The translations under genes and the position numbers were made by a program. Shown in pieces: positions 25,365 to 34,798 of a stretch of DNA of 64,000 bases; the stretch's first letter is position 1; the number at the start of each line of letters is the position of its first letter. Origin of the DNA: Halosolutus gelatinilyticus (GTDB lineage: Archaea; Halobacteriota; Halobacteria; Halobacteriales; Natrialbaceae); contig NZ_CP095492.1 of assembly GCF_023028105.1 (NCBI RefSeq), positions 186,001 through 250,000 on the forward strand. The letters are read 5' to 3'. The notes under the pieces were generated by a model. That model was not told the origin of the DNA, did not search any database, and saw nothing but the letters and a program-made list of their open reading frames with translations.

Positions 25365-27383
25365 GTGGACTCGTGGAAATCGATCGTATCCGATTTCGAT
25401 GGTAGACCAGCCATCATCACCCTCGGTACTCTGTACGTCGTGTTCGCCATCTGGTTAGGCTATCGGGAAATCATTGGAGGGGATTCTGTTTTAGCGGCGC
25501 TGATCTTCGCTTTCTTTGTCGGCGGCCCAGGCGTTGTTCTCATTTGTGGCGGGTATTGGTTGCCCCGAACAGATATTAAACCTGAATTCTATCCGACGAT
25601 CACAACATGGAGTCTCAGCGCGGTCATTATTATGGGTGCCCTCCTCGGGACCTACCACTTCTTGTCGGCTACAAGTATCAATACCCCCATTCGGGCGATC
25701 TTAACTGTCACAGCATTTGTTCTCGTCCCCGCGTTTGCCGGAGGAGTCAACGATGCGCGATCGAAATCTCGAGAGATTGAGCTCGAGCGAACCCTTGATC
25801 TCCTTCACAAAAGCGAGCGCATCGCTGATGTGGGCGGGTGGGAGATTTATCCGGACACGATGGACGTGTACTGGACCGACCATCTCTACGAACTTCTGGG
25901 AGTCCCCCCCAACGAAGAACTCCCGCTCGATGAAACCATTAACGCCTACCACGAGGACGACCAATCGATGATAGAAAGCGTCATCGAAGATGCGTTCGAT
26001 ACAGGTGCTCCTTTTACCGTGGAGGCTCGCTTTCGCCCTCCCGGCGGCGAGTTCCGCTGGATTCGGGTGCAAGCGGATTCAGAGATGAAAGACGGCGAGG
26101 TCGTTGCAGTCCGTGGGGCACTCCAGGATATTACTGAGCGGAAAAAACGCGAGGAGTTACTCAAACGCCGCACTCGACAACAACAAGCTGTGGCCGACCT
26201 CGGCCAATTCGCGTTCGAAAGCAACGACCTGGACGAACTCATGCACGAAGCATCTCGTCAAGTAGCGGCCGTTCTCGATACTACGTACTGTAAAGTGCTT
26301 GAGCTCGATGATGAGGATCAGGAATTCCTGCTTCGCGAAGGCGTCGGCTGGCAGGAAAGCATTGTCGGAGAGACAACGGTCCCAGCCGTCGAAGCCCGAT
26401 CTCATGCTGCATATACGCTGACAACTAATCGCCCTATTATCGTCGAGGACTTCGAGACCGAAACACGGTTTAACGGTCCCCAGTTGCCGACGAGTGACAC
26501 CATTCGCAGTGGTATTAGTACCATCATCGGCCCGCCAGACGACCCCTGGGGCGTGTTGGGTACTCACGACACCACTTGGAAAACGTTCACCGACGAAGAC
26601 ATCGCCTTCGTCCAAAGCGTTGCCAATGTCCTCGCTGAAGCGATCGAAGGGCAACAGTATCAGCGAGAACTCGAACAGTTGGTCGCCGATCTCGAGGAGT
26701 CGAACGAGCGCTTAGAGCAGTTCGCCTACGCCGCCTCACACGATCTGCAAGAACCTCTTCGTATGGTCTCGTCGTATCTCCAACTTATTGAACGTCGATA
26801 TGACGACGAATTAGATGAGGATGGACGAGAGTTCCTCGAGTTCGCTATTGATGGGGCCGACCGGATGCGCGCGATGATTGATGGATTACTTCAGTATTCA
26901 CGGGTCGAGACACAAGGAAAGCCGCTCGAACCGATCGATCTCAACGATGTGGTTTCGGACGTTTGCCACGATCTTGATGTTCGGATTACTGAGAGTAACG
27001 CTGACGTGCAGGTCGAGGACTTATCCCGCGTTGTAGGGGATGAACATCAATTACGGCAAGTGTTCCAGAACCTGCTGAAAAATGCGATCGAGTATAGCGG
27101 GGACACACGGCCTCGGGTACGGATTTTTAACGAGCGAAACGGCACGGGGTGGACTGTGGCAGTTCAAGACGAAGGCATCGGGATCGATCCTGCCAACCAA
27201 GACGAGATCTTCGAGGTGTTTCACCGTTTAAACGCGCGAAACAATCGGTCCGGGTCCGGAATCGGGTTAGCGCTCTGTGAGCGGATCGTCGAGCGCCACG
27301 GCGGCGAGATTTGGGTCGAGTCGGAACCAGGCAAGGGATCCACGTTTTCGTTTACGCTGCCGGCGGCAATGGACCACGAGTAA
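25365..27383 (+). CDS. Membrane-bound PAS-GAF sensor histidine kinase
   Basis: The 672-residue kinase starts at GTG 25365. Four hydrophobic helices (about 17-35, 42-65, 80-100 and 108-128) anchor it. They are followed by a PAS domain (about 150-265, with the W-T-D-H-L-Y-E-L-L-G and D-I-T-E-R-K ends), a GAF domain (about 285-430) and a coiled segment. The HisKA box A-S-H-D-L-Q-E-P has the phospho-accepting His near residue 459. The ATPase has N-L-L-K-N-A-I-E (N box), D-E-G-I-G-I (G1) and G-S-G-I-G-L-A-L (G2). All catalytic boxes are intact. No response regulator is adjacent, which is common for haloarchaeal kinases of this type. The signal is unknown. Confidence 0.92.
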   Translation: MDSWKSIVSDFDGRPAIITLGTLYVVFAIWLGYREIIGGDSVLAALIFAFFVGGPGVVLICGGYWLPRTDIKPEFYPTITTWSLSAVIIMGALLGTYHFLSATSINTPIRAILTVTAFVLVPAFAGGVNDARSKSREIELERTLDLLHKSERIADVGGWEIYPDTMDVYWTDHLYELLGVPPNEELPLDETINAYHEDDQSMIESVIEDAFDTGAPFTVEARFRPPGGEFRWIRVQADSEMKDGEVVAVRGALQDITERKKREELLKRRTRQQQAVADLGQFAFESNDLDELMHEASRQVAAVLDTTYCKVLELDDEDQEFLLREGVGWQESIVGETTVPAVEARSHAAYTLTTNRPIIVEDFETETRFNGPQLPTSDTIRSGISTIIGPPDDPWGVLGTHDTTWKTFTDEDIAFVQSVANVLAEAIEGQQYQRELEQLVADLEESNERLEQFAYAASHDLQEPLRMVSSYLQLIERRYDDELDEDGREFLEFAIDGADRMRAMIDGLLQYSRVETQGKPLEPIDLNDVVSDVCHDLDVRITESNADVQVEDLSRVVGDEHQLRQVFQNLLKNAIEYSGDTRPRVRIFNERNGTGWTVAVQDEGIGIDPANQDEIFEVFHRLNARNNRSGSGIGLALCERIVERHGGEIWVESEPGKGSTFSFTLPAAMDHE

Positions 27384-27559
27384 GGCTCTATAATGCCGCT
27401 CGATCAGCGCTGCAGCCGATCTCGATACCTACTTTGAAACTCACCGCTCGAGTCGATTGCGCCACTGTGATCCCCGACGCTGCTTAAAAGTGAGATCGTT
27501 GCGAGTGAGAACTACTGTATAACATTGACGGAGACACAACGTCCGACCCTTTACTCTCG
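27384..27559. other. Short gap after the kinase gene
   Basis: No gene or clear signal was seen between the kinase stop and the decayed HTH gene. Confidence 0.3.
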
Positions 27560-27893
27560 ATTATCACCGTAGCAGGAGACATGTCCGCTCGAGATGTGGC
27601 TTGAGTTTTTCGCGTCGTTTCAGCATTCGCTTCGGATTTTAGTGCTACACGAGACATCACGATCGACAAGGCGAGCAGTCTCGCGCATACTCGTTGGATT
27701 ACTGTTCTACAATTGCCTGAATCAACTCAAGCCGAAGCGGTGTGAGGTTGGAAACGAGGTCGTCACAGGTTCCAAACTGGAGGATCGACCGTTCGGCACC
27801 TTCATCTGCAACTCCTTCTTCCGAATCCGTGACGAACTGTAGTGTGTCCTCACGGAGCTGTTCTCGATCGCCGATAGCGATGTATAGCGCCGT
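27560..27893 (-). pseudogene. Decayed HTH protein of the HVO_A0114 type
   Basis: The minus strand reads T-A-L-Y-I-A-I-G-D-R-E-Q-L-R and L-Q-F-G-T-C-D-D-L-V-S-N-L-T-P, then I-V-E-Q and a TAA at 27699-27701. One base later the homology resumes as P-T-S-M-R-E-T-A-R-L-V-D-R-D-V, the helix-turn-helix core, and then degenerates. No start codon is present directly after the toxin gene. It is a dead regulator. Confidence 0.5.
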
Positions 27894-27895
27894 TA

Positions 27896-28405
27896 TTAGT
27901 TGAATGACTCGAGTTTCCGAACGAGTTTTGTGTACAAATTTGGTGCACAGTACCAGCCTTCTTCGATCATTGAATCAATTGTCTCACGCGCTTCGGAGAC
28001 GGTAATGTGTCCCTGCTTAGCGCACAAGAGAACGATGTAGGCTGTCCCCCGAGTCTCGATACCTTCGATTTCTGCAGCCGTTCTCCCATAGGCTTCGTCC
28101 ATGACGGCGATCGCATCAAGTGATGCAGCACATCCAAGGACTGCCACATCAGCGTCACTCAAATTTGGGTTTTGTTCTAACCGGCCCACAAGCTGAGAGT
28201 CATCAACTGCGATGACTTCAAAAAGCCCAGCATCAATACACTGCTCGATACGACGAGCATCGGTATACCCCCCTTCAAGACCGGTGGTAACGACCTCCGA
28301 GTGAATTTGTTGAGGAAGATGACACTCTCCATCGAGGTTGGAGACGAGATGGAGTTGATCGACCTTTGCGAGGTAAATTAGCGGCGTCGCGTCGAAAACC
28401 CACAT
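27896..28405 (-). CDS. DUF3368/PIN-like toxin
   Basis: The 169-residue protein has the DUF3368 (PIN-fold) pattern. The N-terminus is V-F-D-A-T-P-L-I-Y-L-A with the first catalytic Asp, an E lies in the helix that follows, then L-S-D-A-D-V-A-V-L near residue 81 and V-M-D-E-A-Y-G-R near residue 100 complete the acidic site. It would act as an RNase toxin needing Mg2+. Its ATG abuts the stop of the upstream UPF0175 gene, giving a classic antitoxin-toxin order. Confidence 0.8.
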   Translation of the reverse strand: MWVFDATPLIYLAKVDQLHLVSNLDGECHLPQQIHSEVVTTGLEGGYTDARRIEQCIDAGLFEVIAVDDSQLVGRLEQNPNLSDADVAVLGCAASLDAIAVMDEAYGRTAAEIEGIETRGTAYIVLLCAKQGHITVSEARETIDSMIEEGWYCAPNLYTKLVRKLESFN

Positions 28406-28696
28406 TCACAGTTCCTCGAGATCGTCTTCGAGGTGATCGCCCGATACCCACGTGATGTCATGATCCTTTGCGAGCTGGGCAAACTCCCAGACGGACATCT
28501 CTGCAAGTTGGGCGGCCTTCGTGAACGAAATTTCATCAGCAGCGAGCCGTTTGAGCGCTTGCTCTTGACGCCACTCTTCGAGCCCTTCCGAGAGGAGTTT
28601 TCGTACTGCTGTGCTCCGATCTAGCCGTTCTTCTTCGAGGTATTCTTCCAGTTTCCCCTCGAGATCATCCGGAACCCGAGTCGATATCGTTCCCAT
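28406..28696 (-). CDS. UPF0175-type antitoxin with ribbon-helix-helix N-terminus
   Basis: The 96-residue product starts at the ATG at 28696 (M-G-T-I-S-T-R-V-P). Residues 3-45 look like a ribbon-helix-helix DNA-binding arm. Residues 50-80 carry the UPF0175 helix pair F-T-K-A-A-Q-L-A-E-M-S-V-W-E-F. It probably binds the downstream DUF3368 toxin and represses the operon. AT-rich sequence just upstream (about 28705-28725) offers a TATA box. A longer frame extending to 29347 is an antisense artefact of the neighbouring UspA region. Confidence 0.8.
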   Translation of the reverse strand: MGTISTRVPDDLEGKLEEYLEEERLDRSTAVRKLLSEGLEEWRQEQALKRLAADEISFTKAAQLAEMSVWEFAQLAKDHDITWVSGDHLEDDLEEL

Positions 28697-28749
28697 GGTG
28701 TATGCTATGTTTGCAATGTATACAAGCGTTTCGCTCATTCTGGTTGCCC

Positions 28750-29727
28750 TCGCTTCCATCGTTCGAGATGGTTCAGGGAGGAAACGCGATTCATCACCGA
28801 GGAACGGGCGGCGGAGGAGCGCGACTACCAGGTGCTCGTTCCCCTCGCGGACCCGAGTAACGCCGAGCAACTGATCCGCGCGGGAAGCGCGATCGCCCGC
28901 CGCGAGGACGGCGAACTCCTGCTGACGAGCGTGGCGACGGTGCCCGAACAGACGCCGCTGTCCGAAGGTCGGCACTATGCGGACGAGCAGCGCGACCTCC
29001 TCGACGGGGTGCTGGAGTACGTTCCTGACGACGTCCCCGTACACCAGACCGTGACGATCGGCCACGACGTCGGAACGAGCATCAACGACGTCGCGTACCG
29101 GCGCGATAGCGATCTCATCGTCCTGGGGTGGCGGGGGAGGCGCAAACGGTTCTCGGACTACGCACTCGGCTCCAACATCGACACCGTCGTCGAGAACGCG
29201 CCGTGCGACGTCGCCGTGGTGAAGACCGACGGAGCGACAGCGTCGAGTCGTGTCCTCGTGCCCACGGCCGGCGGACCTCACGCGGACCTCGCGGAGCATT
29301 TCGCGACCGCGTACGCGGACGTCGGTGCCGACGTCACGCTCTTTCACGTCGTAACCGACGGCGTCGGCGACGCCGCCGAGTCGTTCTTATCGGAGCGCCA
29401 GGAAGCGTTGGCCGCGGACGGCGGCGTCGACCGACGTCGATACCGCGATCGCGTCGGAGGACGATATCGACGACGCGATCCTCGAATACGCCCGCGACGG
29501 AGGGTTCGACACGATCGTCATCGGGGCGACCGGCGAGGGCATCCTCCAGCGCGTCCTGTTCGGCGAGATCCCGGAGACGATCGGCGAGGAGTTCGACGGA
29601 ACGGTCGTCATGACGCGGAAACACCGCCCCGTCCAGTCGGCCCTGAAACGGTTCGTTCGGAAGTGGGTCGGAAAGGGCGCGCGAGCGACCGATCTCGGGT
29701 CGTCGACGTCGGGCACCGACGCCTGAC
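28750..29727 (+). pseudogene. Cytoplasmic UspA pair of a transporter, beheaded and frameshifted
   Basis: From about 28750 the plus strand reads E-E-R-D-Y-Q-V-L-V-P-L-A-D-P-S-N and two UspA-like domains. The first ends with V-L-G-W-R-G-R and F-S-D-Y-A-L-G-S-N-I-D. The second ends with V-I-G-A-T-G-E-G and E-E-F-D-G-T-V-V. A frameshift near 29425 separates them from T-D-V-D-T-A-I-A-S-E-D onward. In haloarchaea such UspA pairs form the C-terminus of APC-family permeases. Here no membrane part or start codon precedes. The left edge coincides with the toxin-antitoxin module, suggesting that insertion of the module removed the transporter half. Confidence 0.65.
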
Positions 29728-29754
29728 TCCGCCGCGCCGTCTTAGGCCGATCCG

Positions 29755-31089
29755 TCAGTCGGTCGTCTGTGCGTGTGCCTGCTGGCCGCCGGCGCCGCTC
29801 TCGGCGAGGTCCGATCGGTGCAGCCAGTAGAGGGCGGCGAAGATGACGGTCGCGATCGCGTTCAGCACCAGTTTGTAGTCCACCTCGATCGAAACGTCCG
29901 CGACGGTCGCGCTCGACTGCGGCGGAACGAGCCCCAGTCCGGCGAAGAGGAAGTGGACGACGACCCCCACGACGACCGCGGAGACGAAGATCATCCCGGA
30001 GAGGACGGCAGCGAACGTCGTGCCGTAGTACTCCCGGTAGGCGTCGACGATCGGCGGGACGATCAGGTCGGCGTAGATATACGAGAGGACGCTCCCGAAC
30101 GGGAGGCCGTTCGTGTAGAGCACGGCCGCGAAGGGAACGTTTCCGACCGAACAGACGAACGTCGCGACGCCGATGAGCGCGCCGACCGCGGACGTCCAGA
30201 GGATGTACGTCGGCACGCCCAGGACCGGTCCCGAGAACACCGACGTCCACACGCTGCGGGGGATGAACCCGGCGACCAAGCCAGCGAAGACGAACCCGAT
30301 CGCGATCTCGTCCCAGAGCATTCCCCACTCCTTCCACTGTTTGTCGGCGAGCGCTTTCCACCCCGAGAGCGACGTCGCCTGCTCGCGGATCGTCGTCTCC
30401 GCCTCCTCGGGGTCGAAGCTCTCCATGCACGACTTCGAGCAGAAGTAGTAGGTCCGCCCGTCGACCTCCGTGGCGTACTCGGTTTCGTCGGGGTCGACCT
30501 CCATCCCGCAGACGGGGTCCCGCACCGTCTCGGTTCCCTCGTCCCGAACGGTTTCCCGGGCCGTCTCGATCACGCCGTCAGGGACGGCGTAGACGAACCC
30601 CAGCGCCATCAGTCCGATGAGGAGCAGCCCGCCGACGAAGTCGGCCACGACGAACTGCCAGCCCAACAGGAGGAACATCACGATCCCGATCTCGACGACG
30701 AGGTTCGTCGAGGCGAACATGAACGCCCCCAGCGAGGCCGACGCGGACGCACCCTTCTTGAAGAGGTTCTTCGCGGTGGCGATCGCGCTGTAGGAACACG
30801 ACGAGGAGACGAACCCGAACAGCGAGCCGTAGCCGAGTTCCCGCGGGCCGTGTCCTTCCAGCAGGTCCGAGACCGCCTCGGTCGAGGTCCACGCCTCCAC
30901 GCCGCCGGCGATCGCGAAGCCGACGACCAGCGCCCACCACGTGATCCACGCCATGGCGATCGTCGTCGTGACGAACTCGCGCGTCCCGTCGACGAAGAAC
31001 TGCGCGAGCGGTTTCGGCGTCGTACCGATGCCGATACCCACTACCGCGAGCGCGACGACTACCAGTATCGGGTACTCCTCGCGGTCCAT
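29755..31089 (-). CDS. DUF318-family permease with inserted YHS domain
   Basis: This 444-residue membrane protein belongs to the PF03773 (DUF318/ArsP-like) permeases. It has two blocks of four to five helices, each with family motifs: S-S-S-C-S-Y-S-A near residue 95 and F-V-C-S-V-G-N-V-P near residue 312. Between them, at about residues 195-240, sits a YHS metal-binding domain, D-P-V-C-G-M-E-V then Y-Y-F-C-S-K-S-C. A C-terminal helix follows. DUF318 members export metalloids or metals, and the YHS domain could present the metal to the channel. No ArsR-type regulator is adjacent. Confidence 0.85.
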   Translation of the reverse strand: MDREEYPILVVVALAVVGIGIGTTPKPLAQFFVDGTREFVTTTIAMAWITWWALVVGFAIAGGVEAWTSTEAVSDLLEGHGPRELGYGSLFGFVSSSCSYSAIATAKNLFKKGASASASLGAFMFASTNLVVEIGIVMFLLLGWQFVVADFVGGLLLIGLMALGFVYAVPDGVIETARETVRDEGTETVRDPVCGMEVDPDETEYATEVDGRTYYFCSKSCMESFDPEEAETTIREQATSLSGWKALADKQWKEWGMLWDEIAIGFVFAGLVAGFIPRSVWTSVFSGPVLGVPTYILWTSAVGALIGVATFVCSVGNVPFAAVLYTNGLPFGSVLSYIYADLIVPPIVDAYREYYGTTFAAVLSGMIFVSAVVVGVVVHFLFAGLGLVPPQSSATVADVSIEVDYKLVLNAIATVIFAALYWLHRSDLAESGAGGQQAHAQTTD

Positions 31090-31379
31090 ATCCCCGAGTA
31101 CGGCGCGGTCACTTAATGGGATTGGGACTGAGATAGCGGGGGTTCGATCGCCGGTCCAGTTTCGTTAGTTAAGCGATCGCCCGGAGAGATTTCGAATCGA
31201 CAACTCCATCCGCTGGAGCTTTCGGAGACGAAACGCCGGTTCGATCGCGTCCTGTCAGAGGGCTCCCTCTCCTACTGCAGGCGGTCTCTATTCCTTTCGC
31301 GTGTGACCGGACGGATTCCTCGTCGGGCGGCTCGGTTCGTCCGAGTCGCCCCTGCTCCGCCCGCGATCGGCCAGTCGAG

Positions 31380-32708
31380 TTACAGCTGCTTTTCTACCTC
31401 CCGGAGTCCTTCCTTGATCGACTGTCGCTCGAAGTACACGCCCTCGACGGTGAAGACCAGAACGGCGATGACGACGACGAGCCAGAACACCGACGGCATC
31501 TGCGAGTAGAGGTACCAGAGGAGCATGACGAAGAACGCGCCCGAGCCGATCGTACCGACGAGCGGGGGAACCGGGTTGATGTCCGCCTCGTCGCGTTTGG
31601 CCAGCGCCGTCGCGCTCATCGCGCCGAAGACGGCGATGAAGGCGAGCGAGGCGAACTCCACGACGGATTCGAGGCTCCCGAGCGTGGTAAACGCGGCAGT
31701 GAAAAAGCCGATGACGAGGACGGCACGCGCCGGGGCGGCCTGCGCATCCGGATCGCCCATCCGATCGGGGAGGATGCCGTCGGAGATGAGGTTCTTGGCG
31801 AAGATCGCTTCGCTGAACAGCGTCGAGTTGATGGCACTCGCCGTCGAGATGAGCCCGGCGATCCCGACGGCGAGCGCGAGCCACTTCGAAATCACGAGGC
31901 CGCCGTAGAGCAGTGCCGCTTCGGGCTGGGCGGCGACTACCTCCTCCGGAAGCAAACTCGTGATGACGAACCCCACGAGGATGTAGATGAACGCCGCGAT
32001 CGGGATCGAGATGAACGTCGCTTTCGCGAGCGTTTCGTCGGGATCGTCGAACTGCTCCTGATCGTAGAACAGCAGCTGCCACCCCTCGAAGGAGACGAAC
32101 CCGATGGACGCAGCGAGGATCGGGTTGAAGTTGTGACTCGAAAGCGATCGTACGAGCGACGAGAGGCCGGGCTGGAGCAGCTGATTATTGAAGCCGAACC
32201 AGAGTGCGATGAAACCGAAGGCCGCGATCACGCCGGCCTGGATGAACACGAGATACCGTTCCACGGCGGCCGTCGAGCCGGCCCCGAGGAGATTGATTCC
32301 GACGAAGACGGCGATGACGCCGATCGAGAGGAACTGCCGACTCGGCAGCCCCCAGACGTACTCCACGCCGAGCATCATCTGGGTGTACGCGCCGAACGCG
32401 TAGGCGTACATCGCCATCGTCCCGATGTAACCCACGACGAGCGTCCAACCGACCACGCCCGCGATCCTCGTCCGGCCGGTGAGTTCCTCGATGAACGTCA
32501 CCGAGCCGCCGTTCTCTTCGGTCAGATCGTTGAGCTTGATATACGAGTAAGCACAACAGAGGACGACCACGGTCGCGATGGAGTACGCGAACCAGGTCAG
32601 CACGCCCGCGGCCGCCACGACGATGCCGATCGCCGCGTAAATCCCTCCGCCGACGATGCCGCCGACGCCGAGGGCGACGGCCGTCCCCACGCCGAAGTCC
32701 TGGCTCAT
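31380..32708 (-). CDS. APC-superfamily permease coupled to a solute-binding protein
   Basis: This 442-residue amino acid/polyamine/organocation-type secondary transporter has about 12 helices. Helix 1 carries G-V-G-G-I-V-G-G-G-I-Y-A-A-I-G, the unwound substrate-binding segment of the family. The protein ends in a short amphipathic tail after the last helix and lacks the UspA domains often found on haloarchaeal homologues. The start at 32708 is fixed by a 4-base ATGA overlap with the upstream binding-protein gene. A longer frame running to 33281 is an artefact. The tight coupling suggests that the lipoprotein delivers substrate to this permease. Confidence 0.85.
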   Translation of the reverse strand: MSQDFGVGTAVALGVGGIVGGGIYAAIGIVVAAAGVLTWFAYSIATVVVLCCAYSYIKLNDLTEENGGSVTFIEELTGRTRIAGVVGWTLVVGYIGTMAMYAYAFGAYTQMMLGVEYVWGLPSRQFLSIGVIAVFVGINLLGAGSTAAVERYLVFIQAGVIAAFGFIALWFGFNNQLLQPGLSSLVRSLSSHNFNPILAASIGFVSFEGWQLLFYDQEQFDDPDETLAKATFISIPIAAFIYILVGFVITSLLPEEVVAAQPEAALLYGGLVISKWLALAVGIAGLISTASAINSTLFSEAIFAKNLISDGILPDRMGDPDAQAAPARAVLVIGFFTAAFTTLGSLESVVEFASLAFIAVFGAMSATALAKRDEADINPVPPLVGTIGSGAFFVMLLWYLYSQMPSVFWLVVVIAVLVFTVEGVYFERQSIKEGLREVEKQL

Positions 32709-34282
32709 GATCGGACCCTCACGACCTCGTCCTCGCCCGCGAGTCTGGGGTTGACTTCGGCGATCGGATGCACCTCGAAGTTTCGCACTCGTTGGGCCGT
32801 GGCGAAGCTGTTCTCGAACGAGCAAATGGGGAGAACGACGCGATCGGTGAGCAGTTTCGTGATCGCCGTCTCGTAGCGCGATCGCCGGCGCTTGCGGTCG
32901 GTCATCGATCGCGCCTCGGACAGCGGTTTCATGATTTCGTCGTCGGTGGAGAAGATCCCATTCGTTACTCCCAGCATGTTCTCGTGGAACGTCGGGTAGA
33001 GAAACGAGTCTGGATCGGCCGTGCCGGCGATCTCGCCGACGAACACCGAGTAGTCGCGCTCCGAGCCCGAGACGTACGATTCGAGGTAGCGCTTCCACGG
33101 TTTCGCGGTCACGAGCGCACCGTGGCCGGCGTCCCGAATGCCGCCGGCGATCGCCTCGCCGAGTTCCTTCCACGTCGGGTCTTTCGACGTCAAGATCCTG
33201 AGGCGCCCGGGCGTCTCGTCGGCCTCCCGAAACAGCTGTTTCGCCCGGTCCGTACTTTTCCGGTTGGGAATTTCCTTCCACTCCCCGATCGGCATGTTCC
33301 AGTCGTTCGCGATCCGTCCCGGTAAGGGGCTGTACACCCGATTTCCAACGGGTTTGATGAACTCGTCGACGGCTTTGTCCACGTCGATGCAGTAGCTGAT
33401 CGCCTCCCGGACTTTCGGGTCGGTCGTCGGTCCCTCGTTCAGATTACACCCGAAGTAGTAGGTTCGGTACCCGTTTTGCCGGTACACGTCCGCGTCGGTC
33501 ACGTCGCGGATGTCGTCCGCAATCTGCGGATTTACCGGCTCGATCGCCTCGCTTCGCCCGGTTCGGAGGCTCATCATCTGGGTGAGCGGCGACTTGACGT
33601 ACACCATCGTTAGCTGGGCAATCTCCGGCTCCGGTCGGCCCCAGTACTCGCCCCAGCGGACGAGCTGGGTCTTCTGTTCTTCGGAGAACTTTCGCACCTC
33701 GAACGGCCCGCTCCCGATCGGTTTCTTCGCGAACGCCGCCCGATCGGCTTCCCGAGCCTCCTTGGGGACGATCGGCCGTGTGAGCGCGTACGAAACGGTC
33801 GGAAACGGATGCCGAAGGTGAAACCGTACCGTGTGATCGTCGAGGGCCTCCACCGACTCGATCGCGTCGACCTCCCAGGCTGGCGCCGTTCCCTCTTCGA
33901 CCGGCGCCTCGAACGAGTACATGACGTCCTCAGGCCTGACGCGGCGATCGTTCTGAAAGCGCGCCGCCTCGTCGATCGTCACGTCGATCCGCCGTCCGTC
34001 GTCGGCCGTCGTCGGCCGGCCAGCCGCGATCTTCGGAACGGTCTCGGTGTCCGGACCGTAGGCGTAGAGCCCGTCGAAGATCCGGTTGATCGCCTGCTTC
34101 GAACCGACGTACTTCGCCTCGATCGGATCGAGCGTAACCGGCGGTCTGAGGGTCCCGATCCGAAGGTGCGGACCCGGCGGCGTTCGAGCGAGGGCCGAAC
34201 AGCCCGCGAGCGCCGCGGCGCCCGCGGCACCGATTCCCGCGAGTAAATCTCGCCGGTTCGTCGAGTGGGTATCTCCGTCCAT
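32705..34282 (-). CDS. Family-5 extracellular solute-binding lipoprotein next to APC permease
   Basis: The 525-residue protein has Tat motif N-R-R-D-L-L-A-G at residues 9-16 and lipobox L-A-G-C near residue 28. The mature part is a SBP_bac_5 (peptide/nickel class) fold: T-L-D-P-I-E-A-K-Y near residue 50, the V-R-P-E-D-V-M-Y-S-F motif near residue 117 and S-G-P-F-E near residue 196. Such proteins normally feed ABC permeases, but here the next gene, overlapping by 4 bases, is an APC secondary transporter and no ABC subunit is in the operon. It may serve as a high-affinity receptor for that permease, or dock with an importer elsewhere. Confidence 0.85.
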   Translation of the reverse strand: MDGDTHSTNRRDLLAGIGAAGAAALAGCSALARTPPGPHLRIGTLRPPVTLDPIEAKYVGSKQAINRIFDGLYAYGPDTETVPKIAAGRPTTADDGRRIDVTIDEAARFQNDRRVRPEDVMYSFEAPVEEGTAPAWEVDAIESVEALDDHTVRFHLRHPFPTVSYALTRPIVPKEAREADRAAFAKKPIGSGPFEVRKFSEEQKTQLVRWGEYWGRPEPEIAQLTMVYVKSPLTQMMSLRTGRSEAIEPVNPQIADDIRDVTDADVYRQNGYRTYYFGCNLNEGPTTDPKVREAISYCIDVDKAVDEFIKPVGNRVYSPLPGRIANDWNMPIGEWKEIPNRKSTDRAKQLFREADETPGRLRILTSKDPTWKELGEAIAGGIRDAGHGALVTAKPWKRYLESYVSGSERDYSVFVGEIAGTADPDSFLYPTFHENMLGVTNGIFSTDDEIMKPLSEARSMTDRKRRRSRYETAITKLLTDRVVLPICSFENSFATAQRVRNFEVHPIAEVNPRLAGEDEVVRVRS

Positions 34283-34798
34283 TATTTGATTTGAGCGGCA
34301 TCGCTCGGGTTCTCGGTTCGAGATCGACTCGGATGGGATCGCGACAGCCGGTCGGACGCCCCCGGTCGCGGTCGCGTCCGTCGGTCCGCGATCGTCGTGG
34401 CCACTTTCCCGTTCGTCGTCACGCGTCTCGGCGGCGTGCCGCGGGACGCCGCGAAATTACGGCCCGAGCAAACACCATTTCGCTTCGACGTACGAGAACG
34501 ACGATAGCCAGGCTTCTGCTTGCTATTGTCGACCGAGATGACCGATTCCGAACGGCCGTCGGATCCGTTCGTTCGGCGTGAGCTGCCGCGCGCCGGGGCG
34601 GTAGATCGTGGTTCCTCCCGGACCGGTGCGCCGACGAACGTCGCCGTGGCGGACGATCCGCGGCCCGGATCGGTCGGTCGCCCGGTGTGAGAGCGCAGGC
34701 CGAATCCCTATCCCACCGACCGACCCAACGACGGCTGTGCTCGGGTGTTCGAGTATTCGTCTCTCTCGACGCTTCGGAAGACGAATGGCTCCAGACGC
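34283..34798. other. GC-rich intergenic region
   Basis: About 515 bases lie between divergent transporter genes. No coding pattern was recognised on either strand. The open frames are Arg/Ser/Pro-rich shadows. An AT-rich TTATTTGATTTGAG at 34283-34296 lies right at the start of the binding-protein gene. No clear operator was seen. Confidence 0.3.

Noticed and set aside
29773-31116. Plus-strand frame of 447 codons opposite the DUF318 permease
   Set aside because: Extremely Arg/Glu/Asp-rich without any motif; the minus strand encodes a convincing membrane protein.
31380-33281. Extended N-terminus for the APC permease
   Set aside because: The additional 190 residues overlap the binding-protein gene in another frame and are Arg-rich; the ATGA overlap fixes the start at 32708.
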